NCBI RefSeq assembly: GCF_014884965.1 | Contig: NZ_JABTBO010000021.1 | Location: 1-38,668, forward strand | DNA: 38,668 nt | DNA from: Spirabiliibacterium mucosae | GTDB lineage: Bacteria; Pseudomonadota; Gammaproteobacteria; Enterobacterales; Pasteurellaceae | Reading direction: 5' to 3' | Part shown: positions 10,064-19,145 of the stretch, one piece after another | Numbering within the stretch: the stretch's first letter is position 1 | Layout of the letters: each line of letters begins with the position of its first letter | Notes under the pieces: model-generated | Databases searched by the model: none | What the model was told of the DNA's origin: nothing | What the model saw: only the letters and a program-made list of their open reading frames with translations | Position numbers and translations under genes: made by a program

Positions 10064-10731
10064 CAGAGCTCCGTGTCGTCTTGTTTGATTTGGCGAATGT
10101 AGAGATAAACCGTGTGGCGCGAAATATCCAGCCGGTCGGCCACTTGGTGAATGGCGTCTTTGATGTCAAAAATGCCTTTTTCAAACAGCGCATACACAAT
10201 TTGCTTGTTTTTGCTGTTGTTCGCCACGCTGGCGTCGGCATTGATTTCATCAATGGTGTGCTCAATGGTTTGTGCCACCAAATCTTCCACCGAGTTGGCA
10301 AAATTCACCGGCCCCGTCAGCTCTGGCTGCGTTTGCGTTGGCACCAAGGCTTGCAAAAATTGCGACAACGGCGCGTCGAGGTTCATGTTGATACACAACA
10401 GCCCGATAATGCGCTGCTGCGGATTGCGAATAGCAATCGTGACCGATTTCATCAGCGCATTGCCTTTGGCGCGGGTGAAATAAGGCTTGGAGACATTATC
10501 CGTTTGCATATGGTGCAGCGAGCTGAGCGCCAAATCGGTAATCGGTGAGCCGACTTTGCGATTGGTGTTGTGCCCGTTGGCGATGTAGACCGCCGAGTGT
10601 TGTAAGTCCTCAAGAGAGTGCAAGACAATCTCACAATGCTCGCCAATCAGCGCCGCCAGCCCGTCGACGACGGCGGCATAGGAGTTGAGAATAGCGTGAT
10701 CTTGCGCGGTAAAAGCGTTATCCGTTTGCAT
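10063..10731 (-). CDS. yheO: YheO-type transcriptional regulator (PAS plus HTH)
   Basis: This is a DNA-binding protein of the YheO family. It has a PAS-like N-terminal sensor half (HCEIVLHSL, IGSPITDLAL, IGLLCINMNLD) and a C-terminal helix-turn-helix (GIFDIKDAIHQVADRLDISRHTVYLYIR). Its ligand and targets are not established. The frame opens at 10770, but the fkpA terminator occupies 10745-10778. I therefore choose the ATG at 10731 (222 residues); an ATG at 10740 is possible. No clear ribosome binding site precedes either. It is translationally coupled to tusD, as in E. coli, which suggests that it controls the sulfur relay genes. Confidence 0.9.
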   Translation of the reverse strand: MQTDNAFTAQDHAILNSYAAVVDGLAALIGEHCEIVLHSLEDLQHSAVYIANGHNTNRKVGSPITDLALSSLHHMQTDNVSKPYFTRAKGNALMKSVTIAIRNPQQRIIGLLCINMNLDAPLSQFLQALVPTQTQPELTGPVNFANSVEDLVAQTIEHTIDEINADASVANNSKNKQIVYALFEKGIFDIKDAIHQVADRLDISRHTVYLYIRQIKQDDTEL

Positions 10732-10744
10732 AGTTATCATTATT

Positions 10745-10778
10745 ATAAAAAAGACAAAGGCAGGGCGCACCCTGCCTT
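10745..10778 (-). terminator. Intrinsic terminator of fkpA
   Basis: A nine-base-pair stem AAGGCAGGG / CCCTGCCTT with a four-base loop is followed on the minus strand by TGTCTTTTTT. It lies between fkpA and the chosen yheO start. Confidence 0.88.
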
Positions 10779-10788
10779 GTGAGCGAGA

Positions 10789-11510
10789 TTATTTTTTCGC
10801 TTTTTTCACATCCAACAATTCAATCTCAAACACCAAGGTGGAGTTTGGTGGAATGGAGCCTGTGGCTTGCGCGCCGTAGCCCAATTCAGGTGGCAACACG
10901 AGCTCGATTTTGCCGCCTTTTTTGATCATCGGGATGCCTTCCACCCAGCCTTTAACCAATTTGTTGAGTTGGAATTCCACCGGCTCGCCACGTTTGTAGG
11001 AGCTGTCAAATTCTTCACCATTGATCAATGTGCCTTTGTAGTGCACTTTCACTGTGTCTTCAGGGCTGACAGCATCACCGCTGCCGGCTTTTTCGATTTT
11101 ATACAACAAGCCTGATTTAGTTTGTTTCACGCCGTCTTTTTTAGCGTATTCGGCGCGGAATTTCGCCCCTTGCTCTTCAGCGGCTTTGGCGTCGGCTTCA
11201 ATTTTGGCTTGTGTTTTTTCTTTCAACAGATTATCTAGCTTAGTCAATTGCTCACCGAGTTGTTTGTCGTCAAATTTGCCTTTGCCGTTGAAGGTTTCGG
11301 TGAAACCTTTGAGCATTTCATCTTTGTTGTAGTTGACCAAGTCTTTTTGGCTTTCGATGATTTGTTGCATTTGCTTGCTCATCAATGCGCCCACGGCATA
11401 AGAAGAATCCGCCACAAACGCGCTGTCTTTGGCGTTGTCGGCTGCAAACGCAGAACCTGCCACCGCACTTGCGATCATCACGGTGACGAGAGATAATTTT
11501 TATTTAGCAT
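10789..11510 (-). CDS. fkpA: Periplasmic FKBP-type prolyl isomerase FkpA, with a one-base deletion
   Basis: FkpA is a periplasmic peptidyl-prolyl isomerase and chaperone. The mature part has the helical dimerisation domain (about residues 30-120) and a C-terminal FKBP domain (VKVHYKGTLINGEEFDSS, GYGAQATGSIPPNSTLVFEIEL). The open frame begins at 11481 inside the signal peptide. The true ATG is at 11510 after AAGG, but a run of five T on the plus strand (11497-11501) breaks the frame. One added base gives MLNKKLSLVTVMIASAVAG and then the SAFA cleavage site, a complete signal peptide, for 240 residues. I treat the break as a likely sequence error. Confidence 0.92.
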
Positions 11511-11615
11511 AACTGTGCCCTTAAACGAGGTTAAAACATAATTTGTGTATCTTACACTATATCTTTGACAGGGAATAGTTTAAAGTGTTTGCAAAATTTT
11601 TTACTTTTTAAAATA

Positions 11616-11837
11616 ATGATGAATAACCACGACTTATTAAACCGCATTGCCGAGCTTGAAACCAAAATCACCTTTCAAGAAGGGTTGATTGACGATCTCA
11701 ATCAAGCACTCATCACCCAGCAATTTGCCCTCGACAAACTGCAACAGCAAGTGCGGTTGCTTGCGCAAAAAATCACCGATTTGCAACCGAGCAACATCGC
11801 CTCCATGAGCGAAGAAACCCCACCGCCGCATTATTAA
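11616..11837 (+). CDS. slyX: SlyX protein
   Basis: SlyX is a small coiled-coil protein of unknown function encoded next to FKBP-type isomerases. The product has 73 residues with a heptad-like helix and ends with the family signature [17 protein letters not shown], nearly the same as the E. coli C-terminus. Two consecutive ATG codons (11616 and 11619) are possible starts; neither has a strong ribosome binding site. A longer in-frame start at 11565 would add a non-family extension. It is divergent from fkpA, as in E. coli. Confidence 0.93.
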   Translation: MMNNHDLLNRIAELETKITFQEGLIDDLNQALITQQFALDKLQQQVRLLAQKITDLQPSNIASMSEETPPPHY

Positions 11838-11838
11838 A

Positions 11839-11859
11839 AAGGCTGCCAGTGGCAGCCTT
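11839..11859 (-). terminator. Terminator of the UhpC-like gene
   Basis: A nine-base-pair stem AAGGCTGCC / GGCAGCCTT with a three-base loop is followed by TTTTT on the minus strand. The plus-strand tail is not T-rich, although the hairpin may also help end slyX. Confidence 0.8.
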
Positions 11860-11867
11860 GAGTGGTA

Positions 11868-13193
11868 TTAAGCTAAAGCTTTGTTCTTCTTGCGTTGCAA
11901 GAGATAAACCAAAATCAGCAAAATGGCACACAGCAGTGAAATCATAAATAAGGTGCCGAAAAAGCCATTCCATTTGAAATGCTCAATCACTAACGACAAC
12001 GGCAAACCCGCCACCGCTGCACCAATGTAGGCGAACAAGCTGACAAAGCCTGTTGATGCGCCTGCTGCGGATTTGTGTGAGTTTTCAGCGGCGGCCATGG
12101 CAATCAAAAATTGTGGCCCAAAGATGAAAAAGCCCATCAAGAAAAACAGCGCTGACATCACAATGCTGCTGTCGGTTGGCGCCAACCACAAGCTTAAAGA
12201 TACCAAAATAATGCCCACCACATAGATGATGTTCATTTGGGTGCGGTTGCCTTTGAATAATTTATCGCTACCCCAGCCGGCGCACAGGGCACCAATAAAT
12301 CCACCCACTTCAAAAAAGCTCACACTGGCGTTGGCTTGCAACAAGTTGTAGCCGTGTGTTTCGGTTAAGTATAAGTTACCCCAGTCATTGATGCCGGTGC
12401 GCACCACATACACTAACGCGTAAGAAATCGCCAGCGCCCAGATGATCGGGTTTTTAAATACATAGCCTTTTAAAATCTCCCAGGTGGACAGCCCTTGGCC
12501 TTCACTTTCGTGCTGTTTTTCCGCCTCGTCGTTGCGCCATTGGCCAACGGTCGGCAAGCCCATTGAACGCGGGCGATCACGCAAGAAAACACACAGCCCA
12601 AGGCCCACCACAATGGCGATAATCCCTGGCACAATCATGCCGTAGCGCCAGCCATAGGCTAAGGTGACAGCACCTGCAATCAGCGGAATCACGGCACCAC
12701 CGAGGTTGTGCGAGGTGTTCCAAATTGACCACCACACACCGCGTTCGTTGCGCGAATACCAGGTGTTAAGGATTTTCGCACACGGTGGCCAGCCCCAGCC
12801 TTGGAAAAACGCATTGAGCATCCATAAGGTCACGAACATAAAAATTGAGGAGCTCATGCCAAAAAAGATGTTGATGACCCCTGTGGCCATCAGCCCTAAG
12901 CCCATAAAGTAGCGTGGGTTGGAGCGATCGCCTAACACACCTGATAAAAATTTTGAACAGCCGTAGGTGAGATAAAATGCGGTGCCCATCACCCCGATGT
13001 CGGCTTTTTCAAGCCCGAGGTCGGCCAGCATTGCTGGCATCACAAAATTGAACCCTTTGCGGGTGAAATAAAATACAGCGTAGCCAATATAGCTGACAAT
13101 CATCAGCTGCATACGCCAATAGCGGTAGGTTTTGTCGATTTCTTCTTTGCTTTTAGTAATAGGAAGATCCGGCGCTTCGCGAAATACGCCCAT
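11868..13193 (-). CDS. UhpC-like MFS transporter/sensor for sugar phosphates
   Basis: This is a major facilitator protein of the organophosphate:phosphate antiporter family, with about 12 membrane segments in 441 residues. Many segments match E. coli UhpC: YRYWR, GYAVFYFTRKGFN, SKFLSG, NAFFQGWGWPPCAK, WWSIWNTSHNLGGA, VRTGINDWGNLYLTETHG and FIFGPQFLIAMAAAE. UhpC in E. coli is a glucose 6-phosphate receptor that works with UhpB and UhpA, and its chlamydial relative transports glucose 6-phosphate. No uhpA, uhpB or uhpT is present in the window, so a transporter role is as likely as a sensor role. AAGGAG precedes the ATG. It interrupts an otherwise conserved slyX-oxyR neighbourhood. Confidence 0.85.
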   Translation of the reverse strand: MGVFREAPDLPITKSKEEIDKTYRYWRMQLMIVSYIGYAVFYFTRKGFNFVMPAMLADLGLEKADIGVMGTAFYLTYGCSKFLSGVLGDRSNPRYFMGLGLMATGVINIFFGMSSSIFMFVTLWMLNAFFQGWGWPPCAKILNTWYSRNERGVWWSIWNTSHNLGGAVIPLIAGAVTLAYGWRYGMIVPGIIAIVVGLGLCVFLRDRPRSMGLPTVGQWRNDEAEKQHESEGQGLSTWEILKGYVFKNPIIWALAISYALVYVVRTGINDWGNLYLTETHGYNLLQANASVSFFEVGGFIGALCAGWGSDKLFKGNRTQMNIIYVVGIILVSLSLWLAPTDSSIVMSALFFLMGFFIFGPQFLIAMAAAENSHKSAAGASTGFVSLFAYIGAAVAGLPLSLVIEHFKWNGFFGTLFMISLLCAILLILVYLLQRKKNKALA

Positions 13194-13322
13194 AGCTTAC
13201 TCCTTATGTTAATTTGGGAGTAAAAATTGTACTGCTATCGTTTTTCAAAAGCGAAAACAAAAAGGGCGATAGGTGACATAAATCAATTTTTATGTTCAAA
13301 ACCGCACTTTTAATTTCATTTT

Positions 13323-13949
13323 CTACGCTTTGGCAGCACTCATGGCGTGTTCGCCGAGCAGCGGGACGGCGCCGCGGGCGAGCATTTTGAGCTGCAAGGT
13401 CACGCGCTCTTGCAGCGCGAGGCGCTCTTTGGCACTCATATCAAGTGCGTTGGCACCGGCGGTGAAGACGATGGTGACCATGCCTTCAGCTTGGATATAG
13501 GCGACATAGTCAGAAAAATCGTTGCGTTGGGCGATGTATTCCGCCAGTTCGTCGACAAAGTGTTTGATCTCGCGCGCGGCGGCGGTGCGAAACGCCTGCG
13601 AGGTGCCAGAGCTTTCACGCAGCAGCAAGCGGAACATATTCGGGCGCTCGGCGATGAATTCAAAAAAAGTTTCCACCGAAATGGCAATCACGCTGCCGCC
13701 CTTTTCAATCCGCTTGCGCGCTTGGCGCATCAACTGGCGCAAGATGAGCCCCGCTTCGTCCACCATAGTTAGCCCCAGCTCGTCCATATCGCGAAAGTGG
13801 CGATAAAACGACGTGGGCGCAATGCCCGCCTCGCGCGCCACCTCACGCAGGCTTAAGTTTGAAAAGCTCTTTTCAGCACTGAGCTGGTTGAATGCGGCGT
13901 CAATCAAGGCGCGGCGTGTTTTTTCTTTTTGTTGCGCTCGAACCCCCAT
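13323..13949 (-). CDS. fabR: TetR-family repressor FabR of unsaturated fatty acid synthesis
   Basis: FabR represses fabA/fabB and so sets the ratio of unsaturated fatty acids in the membrane. The product has 208 residues. The N-terminal TetR helix-turn-helix ([27 protein letters not shown], about residues 36-62) is almost the same as in E. coli FabR, as is the segment [20 protein letters not shown]. The frame opens with GTG at 13955, but the ATG at 13949 follows AGAGG at a good distance and gives the family start [13 protein letters not shown]. It lies eight bases after oxyR and probably shares its transcript. Confidence 0.95.
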   Translation of the reverse strand: MGVRAQQKEKTRRALIDAAFNQLSAEKSFSNLSLREVAREAGIAPTSFYRHFRDMDELGLTMVDEAGLILRQLMRQARKRIEKGGSVIAISVETFFEFIAERPNMFRLLLRESSGTSQAFRTAAAREIKHFVDELAEYIAQRNDFSDYVAYIQAEGMVTIVFTAGANALDMSAKERLALQERVTLQLKMLARGAVPLLGEHAMSAAKA

Positions 13950-13957
13950 AGCCACCT

Positions 13958-14863
13958 CTACAACGCTTGCATCAGCACGGGCTCGACCGCACTTTTGATA
14001 ATTTTGGCGATGCGCTCATAGCGGCTGCGCAGTGGCGAGCCTGGGCGATAAACCAAAATAATATTGCGATAAGGCTGGGGCTGCTCAAAGTGGATATAAT
14101 TCACGCCACGGCGCTTGCCTTCGTTTAAAATCGCCAGTTTCGGCATCAAGGTCACGCCTGTGTTGGCGGCAACCATGTTGCGCAAGGTTTCAAGGCTTGT
14201 GGCTTGAAAGTGTTGGTTTTCTTTCGCGCCGGCGGTGAAGCAGTAATCCATGGTTTGATTGCGCAGGCAGTGGCCGTCGTCGAGCATTAAAATTTCGTGA
14301 TCTTTAAGCTCATTGAGTTTGACTTGCTTACGTCTGGCCCACGCGTGTTGGGGTGCAACAGCCAGCAGCATCGGCTCTTGGAACATCGGCACTTCAATAA
14401 AGCCCGCGGTTTCGGGCACTTGTGCGAGAATCGCGCAATCGAGCTGGCCGCTTTCTAATTTATCCAGCAAGGTTTGGGTTTGCGCTTCATAAAGGTAGGT
14501 TTCAAGCTCAGGGAAGTCTTTTTCTAACACAGGCAGCATGCACGGCAGCAGATAAGGCCCCAAGGTTGGGATCACGCCAATGTGCAGCGGGCCGCTCATC
14601 TCTTTGCCTTGATTGCTGGCCATTTCTTTGAAGATTTGCACTTCGAGCAAAATTTTGCGCGCTTGCTCCACCAGCAACATGCCTGATTGGGTGAACAGCA
14701 CTTTGCGACTGGTGCGCTCTAATAATAAGATGCCCAATTCTTGCTCCAGCTTGCGAATTTGCCCGCTCAGCGTTGGCTGGCTGACGTTGCAGGCATCAGC
14801 GGCTTTGCGAAAATGTTTGAATTCCGACAGCGCGACCAAATATTCCAAATCACGAATGTTCAA
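13958..14863 (-). CDS. oxyR: Hydrogen-peroxide sensor and regulator OxyR
   Basis: OxyR is a LysR-type regulator that activates peroxide defence genes when its two redox cysteines form a disulfide. The product has 301 residues. The N-terminal winged helix-turn-helix is seen ([20 protein letters not shown], residues 18-37). Cysteines 199 and 208 ([13 protein letters not shown]) sit at exactly the positions of the redox pair of E. coli OxyR. It is divergent from the peroxiredoxin-glutaredoxin gene, and the 147-base gap holds a dyad that is the likely operator. Confidence 0.97.
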   Translation of the reverse strand: MNIRDLEYLVALSEFKHFRKAADACNVSQPTLSGQIRKLEQELGILLLERTSRKVLFTQSGMLLVEQARKILLEVQIFKEMASNQGKEMSGPLHIGVIPTLGPYLLPCMLPVLEKDFPELETYLYEAQTQTLLDKLESGQLDCAILAQVPETAGFIEVPMFQEPMLLAVAPQHAWARRKQVKLNELKDHEILMLDDGHCLRNQTMDYCFTAGAKENQHFQATSLETLRNMVAANTGVTLMPKLAILNEGKRRGVNYIHFEQPQPYRNIILVYRPGSPLRSRYERIAKIIKSAVEPVLMQAL

Positions 14864-14908
14864 AACGGCACTCCATAGAAAAAAACGATTGAAAGAATTG
14901 TCTTAATT

Positions 14909-14941
14909 GATTATAACTATAATAGATTTGCAATTATAATC
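14909..14941. promoter_or_regulatory. Candidate OxyR operator and peroxiredoxin promoter
   Basis: GATTATAA (14909-14916) and TTATAATC (14934-14941) form a dyad in an AT-rich gap between oxyR and the peroxiredoxin gene. A perfect TATAAT lies at 14918-14923, but the -35 position holds only a weak GAATTG, which fits an activator-dependent promoter. The LysR-type half-site T-N11-A is present. The exact OxyR contacts are inference. Confidence 0.5.
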
Positions 14942-15010
14942 AAGGCCAAGTTAATAAACAGCGTGTTTATTTTTGATCTTAATCCTATTTTACAACATAA
15001 GGAGAACATT

Positions 15011-15745
15011 ATGTTACAGTCAATGGAAGGCAAAAAAGTCCCTAGCGTAACATTCCACACTCGCCAAGGCGACCAATGGGTGGATGTGACAACCGACGAA
15101 TTATTCAACAATCGCACCGTGATCGTATTCTCACTGCCAGGTGCGTTTACCCCAACTTGCTCATCAAGCCACCTGCCACGCTACAACGAGCTGGCCGCCA
15201 CCTTTAAAGAGCACGGCGTGGATGACATTTTAGTCGTGTCTGTTAACGATACCTTCGTGATGAACGCGTGGAAAGAAGACGAAAAAGCAGAACACATCCG
15301 CTTTATCCCAGATGGCAACGGCCAATTCACTGACGGCATGGGTATGCTGGTAGAAAAAGCGGACCTGGGCTTTGGCAAACGTTCATGGCGCTACTCCATG
15401 CTGGTGAAAAACGGCGTGGTTGAAAAAATGTTCATCGAGCCGGAAGAGCCAGGCGATCCGTTCAAAGTTTCTGACGCCGACACCATGTTGAAATACATCG
15501 CGCCGGATCACAAAACACAAGAATCTATCGCGATTTTCACCAAACCTGGTTGCCCATATTGTGCGAAAGCGAAACAAATGCTGATCGACCACAAATTGCA
15601 ATATGAAGAAATCATCTTAGGCCACGACGCTACCACCGTCAGCCTGCGCGCCATCAGCGGCCGCCACACTGTGCCACAAGTGTTTATCGGCGGTAAACAC
15701 ATCGGCGGCAGCGATGATTTAGAGCAATATTTCGCAGCGAAATAA
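15011..15745 (+). CDS. pgdx: Hybrid peroxiredoxin-glutaredoxin (Prx5 type)
   Basis: This is a glutathione-dependent peroxidase that reduces hydrogen peroxide and alkyl hydroperoxides in the cytoplasm. The product has 244 residues with two domains. The Prx5-like domain (about 1-165) has the peroxidatic cysteine in [16 protein letters not shown]. The C-terminal glutaredoxin domain (about 170-244) has the CPYC active site in [12 protein letters not shown] and the [14 protein letters not shown] glutathione-binding loop. The fused enzyme is well known from H. influenzae, where it is also next to oxyR. I choose the ATG at 15011 because AAGGAG lies just upstream; an in-frame ATG at 14963 lacks one. 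A USS and a terminator follow. Confidence 0.96.
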   Translation: MLQSMEGKKVPSVTFHTRQGDQWVDVTTDELFNNRTVIVFSLPGAFTPTCSSSHLPRYNELAATFKEHGVDDILVVSVNDTFVMNAWKEDEKAEHIRFIPDGNGQFTDGMGMLVEKADLGFGKRSWRYSMLVKNGVVEKMFIEPEEPGDPFKVSDADTMLKYIAPDHKTQESIAIFTKPGCPYCAKAKQMLIDHKLQYEEIILGHDATTVSLRAISGRHTVPQVFIGGKHIGGSDDLEQYFAAK

Positions 15746-15762
15746 CCGCACTTTGCCTTTTT

Positions 15763-15788
15763 AAACCGAGCCTTGGCTCGGTTTTTTT
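15763..15788 (+). terminator. Intrinsic terminator of pgdx
   Basis: A stem AAACCGAGC / GCTCGGTTT with a short loop is followed by a run of T, directly before the hemC promoter region. Confidence 0.88.
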
Positions 15789-15803
15789 ATGCCGCGCGCT
15801 TGC

Positions 15804-15832
15804 CTGACAACCCGCGCTGAACGTGGTAGACT
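15804..15832 (+). promoter_or_regulatory. Candidate promoter of the hem operon
   Basis: CTGACA (15804-15809), a 17-base spacer and TAGACT (15827-15832) stand about 30 bases before the hemC start codon, after the pgdx terminator. Confidence 0.5.
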
Positions 15833-15862
15833 AAGGCTAATATCCATTTGATTTTAAAGACT

Positions 15863-16795
15863 ATGCAAAAAACCATCAAAATCGCCACCCGCCAAAGCCC
15901 GCTGGCGTTGTGGCAAGCAGAACATATCAAAGTGCGGTTAGAGCAGCTCCACCCAGGCTTAAATGTTGAATTATTGCCGATGGTGACCAAAGGCGATGTG
16001 ATTTTAGACACGCCACTGGCCAAAATTGGCGGCAAGGGGTTGTTTGTTAAAGAGCTTGAACACGCACTGCTTGAGCGCCGCGCCGATTTGGCGGTGCACT
16101 CGATGAAAGATGTGCCGATGGCCTTCCCTGAAGGCTTGGGGCTAAGTGTGATTTGCGCGCGGGAAGTGCCCAATGATGCCTTTGTGTCTAACCACTACGA
16201 CAGCCTCGATGCCCTGCCGCAACGTGCGGTTGTCGGCACCTCCAGCCTGCGCCGGCAAGCGCAGTTAAAAGCGCTGCGCCCTGACTTACAAATTAAATCC
16301 CTGCGCGGCAATTTGGGCACCCGACTCGGCAAGCTTGATGCTGGCGAGTTTGATGCGATTATCCTTGCCGCCAGCGGCTTGAAGCGCTTGGGGCTGGAGG
16401 CGCGCATTCGCAGCGTGATCCCACCTGAGCACATTTTGCCCGCCGTTGGGCAAGGCGCGCTGGGGATTGAAACGCGTATTGATGATACGCAGCTCAACGC
16501 CCTGCTCGCCCCATTGCAAGACGAGCACACCGCACTTTGCGTGCGTGCTGAGCGGGCAATGAACACCCGTTTGCAAGGTGGCTGCCAAGTGCCGATTGCG
16601 GGTTTTGCGCAAATTGTGGGTGAACAGATTCAAATGCGCGCGCTGGTCGGCGCCGTCAACGGCGACACATTGCTGCGCGCCCAAGGGGTTGCGCCGTTTG
16701 CCCAAGCCGAGCAACTCGGCGTGCAACTGGCGGAAAGCCTGCTCGCCCAAGGGGCGCAGACGCTGCTGGACGCAGCCTACATTAGCGAGCACTAA
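15863..16795 (+). CDS. hemC: Hydroxymethylbilane synthase (porphobilinogen deaminase)
   Basis: HemC joins four porphobilinogen units into hydroxymethylbilane for haem and sirohaem. The product has 310 residues (E. coli 313). Visible are [18 protein letters not shown], the arginines of [11 protein letters not shown] and [10 protein letters not shown], and cysteine 241 in GGCQVPIAG, which holds the dipyrromethane cofactor. I choose the ATG at 15863, since an ATG at 15848 adds a non-family MILKT. The ribosome binding site is weak (AAAGA). It is the first gene of hemCDXY and ends one base before hemD. Confidence 0.97.
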   Translation: MQKTIKIATRQSPLALWQAEHIKVRLEQLHPGLNVELLPMVTKGDVILDTPLAKIGGKGLFVKELEHALLERRADLAVHSMKDVPMAFPEGLGLSVICAREVPNDAFVSNHYDSLDALPQRAVVGTSSLRRQAQLKALRPDLQIKSLRGNLGTRLGKLDAGEFDAIILAASGLKRLGLEARIRSVIPPEHILPAVGQGALGIETRIDDTQLNALLAPLQDEHTALCVRAERAMNTRLQGGCQVPIAGFAQIVGEQIQMRALVGAVNGDTLLRAQGVAPFAQAEQLGVQLAESLLAQGAQTLLDAAYISEH

Positions 16796-16796
16796 C

Positions 16797-17576
16797 ATGG
16801 CGATTTTGGTCACCCGCCCGGGTGAAAAGGGCAAAACGCTGTGCGAGCTGCTCAACCAAAACGGCTTTGCCAGCTTGCACGTGCCGTTAATTGAGATTAT
16901 CTCAGGCGCGGATCTCAACGCGCTGCCTGCGCGCATGCGTGAGCTTAATGCTGGCGATGGCGTGCTGGCGGTGTCGCAAAGTGCGGTGCGCTTTGCTCAT
17001 ACCGCACTTTGCAATGTCGGGGCGCGCTGGCGTGACGACGTGCGCTATTTCACCGTCGGGGCGAAAACCGCGCAAGCGCTGTGCGAGTGCTGCGAACACG
17101 GCGTGCATTACCCTTTCCCACAGGAGAGCAGCGAGGGCTTGCTCGCGCAACCGCACTTTGCCCAATTTGATGGGCAGAAAATGCTGATTTTGCGCGGCAA
17201 TGGCGGGCGTGAGCTTATCGCCAATCATCTGCGTGAGCGTGATGTGGCGGTGGAATACGTGCAAACCTATCAGCGCGTGGGACTGGAATATGACATGGCC
17301 GCGCAGCTGAATATGTGGAAACGCGCGGGCATCAGCACAATTATTGTGACCAGTGGCGAAATTTTACGTTATTTAGTGGAATCTGTTGGCAAAAACCATC
17401 ATAATTGGTTATTGGAACAACAATTCGTGACAATCAGTGCGCGCATCGCGCAGCAGGCGCAAGAATATGGCTGCCGCAAGGTGGCTGTCAGCGCACGGGC
17501 GGACAATGCGTCGATTTTAGCAACATTGCGTTTGCTCAAAATGAACAACATCAGTGATGAGGTAGAATATGAGTGA
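16797..17576 (+). CDS. hemD: Uroporphyrinogen-III synthase
   Basis: HemD closes hydroxymethylbilane and inverts ring D to give uroporphyrinogen III. The product has 259 residues, slightly longer than the E. coli enzyme (246). Family features are MAILVTRPGEKGK at the start, PLIEI, and the later TSGEILRYL segment. The frame is open far upstream inside hemC, but the ATG at 16797 lies one base after the hemC stop and gives the family N-terminus. It has no ribosome binding site of its own, so coupling to hemC is likely. Its end overlaps the hemX start by eight bases. Sequence conservation in this family is low, and position helps the call. Confidence 0.93.
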   Translation: MAILVTRPGEKGKTLCELLNQNGFASLHVPLIEIISGADLNALPARMRELNAGDGVLAVSQSAVRFAHTALCNVGARWRDDVRYFTVGAKTAQALCECCEHGVHYPFPQESSEGLLAQPHFAQFDGQKMLILRGNGGRELIANHLRERDVAVEYVQTYQRVGLEYDMAAQLNMWKRAGISTIIVTSGEILRYLVESVGKNHHNWLLEQQFVTISARIAQQAQEYGCRKVAVSARADNASILATLRLLKMNNISDEVEYE

Positions 17577-19133
17577 TAAAAGTTCGAAAACGCCGACTAA
17601 TCGTGGCAATCAACCCATTGATGGGCAAAACAAAGGCAACGCGCCAGCTGCGCCAAACAAGCCAACGCCTGATGCGCCAAAGGGCAATAACAGCCCAAAT
17701 ATGAAAAACAATAACAATAAGCGCGCGGATAATGCGGACAACCGCGCGGAGAAGAAAGCTGACTTCACCGGCGCCAAAACCTTCAGTGCCAAGCCGGCCG
17801 AGAACAAAGCCAAAGACACTGCGGCTAAAGACAACGCAGCCAAGCCTGTGGTCGAGCCGAAAGAGGCAGCGAAAAAAGCCGACAACGCAAAAGCTGAAAA
17901 ATCAGGCGGCGGCAAAGGTCTTGCCCTGTTGGCCATTTTGATTGCGCTTGGCGTGGGTGGCACGGGCTATTATTTCGGCATGCAAAAATACAATGAGCTT
18001 TATCAACTCGTAGGCCAAAAAGGCGGCCAAAGTGCGGTCAGCCAAGCGGCCAACAGTGAGCTTGAAAATGCCCTTTCACAACTTAAGCAAACGCAAGAAT
18101 CCCAAGCCCAAGCGCTGGCGCAAGCCCACGATCAACTTGAGCAGGCCAACGCACAAATCAAAAGCTTAAATGACGCGGTGGAATTGGAAAAAGCGCAAAA
18201 CGCAGAGCTGCGCAACCAACTCAATAAGCTAAGCTTCAACAACAAAACCCAAGCCAGCGATTGGTTGATGTCGGAGGCTGACTTTTTGCTCAGCAACGCA
18301 CAGCGTAAACTGGTGCTCGATGGCGATGTGGATACCGTGATTTCCCTGCTGCAAGACGCCAACGCCAGCTTGGAAAAAGTGCAAAGTTCACAAGCGGTGG
18401 CCATTCGCTCCGCCATCAGCCAAGACATCACTCAATTGCAAAGCCTCAACGAGGTGGATCAAGATTTGATCATGTCTAAACTGAGCTTGCTCATCTCGCA
18501 AGTGGACAACCTCAAAGTGCTGTCTCTCAACCCAAACAACGAAAGTGCGGATGTCAGCGACTCGGTGGATGACTGGCAGAAAATTTAGAAAAAAGCGCCA
18601 ACTCGTTTTTGGATCACTTTATCCGCGTGAGCAAAAAAGACAAAGACACACCAGAGCTTTTGGCACCCAATCAAGATATTTATCTTAAAGAAAATATCCG
18701 CATGAGCTTGCAAATTGCCTTAGCTGCCGTGCCGCGCCAGCAAAACGAGGTGTACAAGCAATCTCTTGACTCTGTCGCCACCTGGGTTCGCAGCTATTTC
18801 GACACAGAAGATGCCTCGGTTGAGCAGTTCTTGCAACAAGTAGATCAACTTAAAGAGCAATCGATTTATATCGACGCACCAGCGCAACTCAACGCGTGGA
18901 AAACCATCAGCACCGTGCTTAATCGCAACAACTCAGCGTTAGAAAATCTCTCCGCTACGGCCGCAAAAAATGACGACAAAGCGGCCGATAGCGCTAAAGA
19001 AGAACAAGCGACGAGCGATGAAAAAGCACCTGCAGAGCGCGCCAGTGATAGCAAAGCAGACAGCGCAAGTGACAGCACGCCGGCTGCACCGGCTGACGAT
19101 GCGCAGCCAAAACCTGCCGACAGCGCACAGTGA
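17569..19133 (+). CDS. hemX: HemX-like membrane protein of the hem operon, with a one-base deletion
   Basis: This is an inner-membrane protein of the HemX family, once annotated as a uroporphyrinogen methylase; its true role is unclear. The reading frame stops at 18588 after DDWQKI and another opens at 18609. One base added to the four-A run at 18580-18583 joins them as DDWQKNLEKSANSFLDHFIRV, giving about 521 residues. Order: a low-complexity Lys/Ala/Asn-rich cytoplasmic region (1-120), one membrane segment (about 122-144), a coiled coil (about 160-225), a periplasmic helical domain with LKENIRMSLQIA, and an Ala/Asp/Ser-rich tail. It is longer than E. coli HemX (393), mainly through the two low-complexity ends. 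Confidence 0.9.
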
Positions 19134-19145
19134 TAGGAGGCAGCT

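Noticed and set aside
11511-11615. TTGACA near 11564 as the slyX promoter
   Set aside because: No acceptable -10 lies 16-18 bases downstream, so I do not call it.
16578-16796. N-terminal extension of hemD inside hemC
   Set aside because: The extra residues are out-of-frame hemC; the family start is at 16797.
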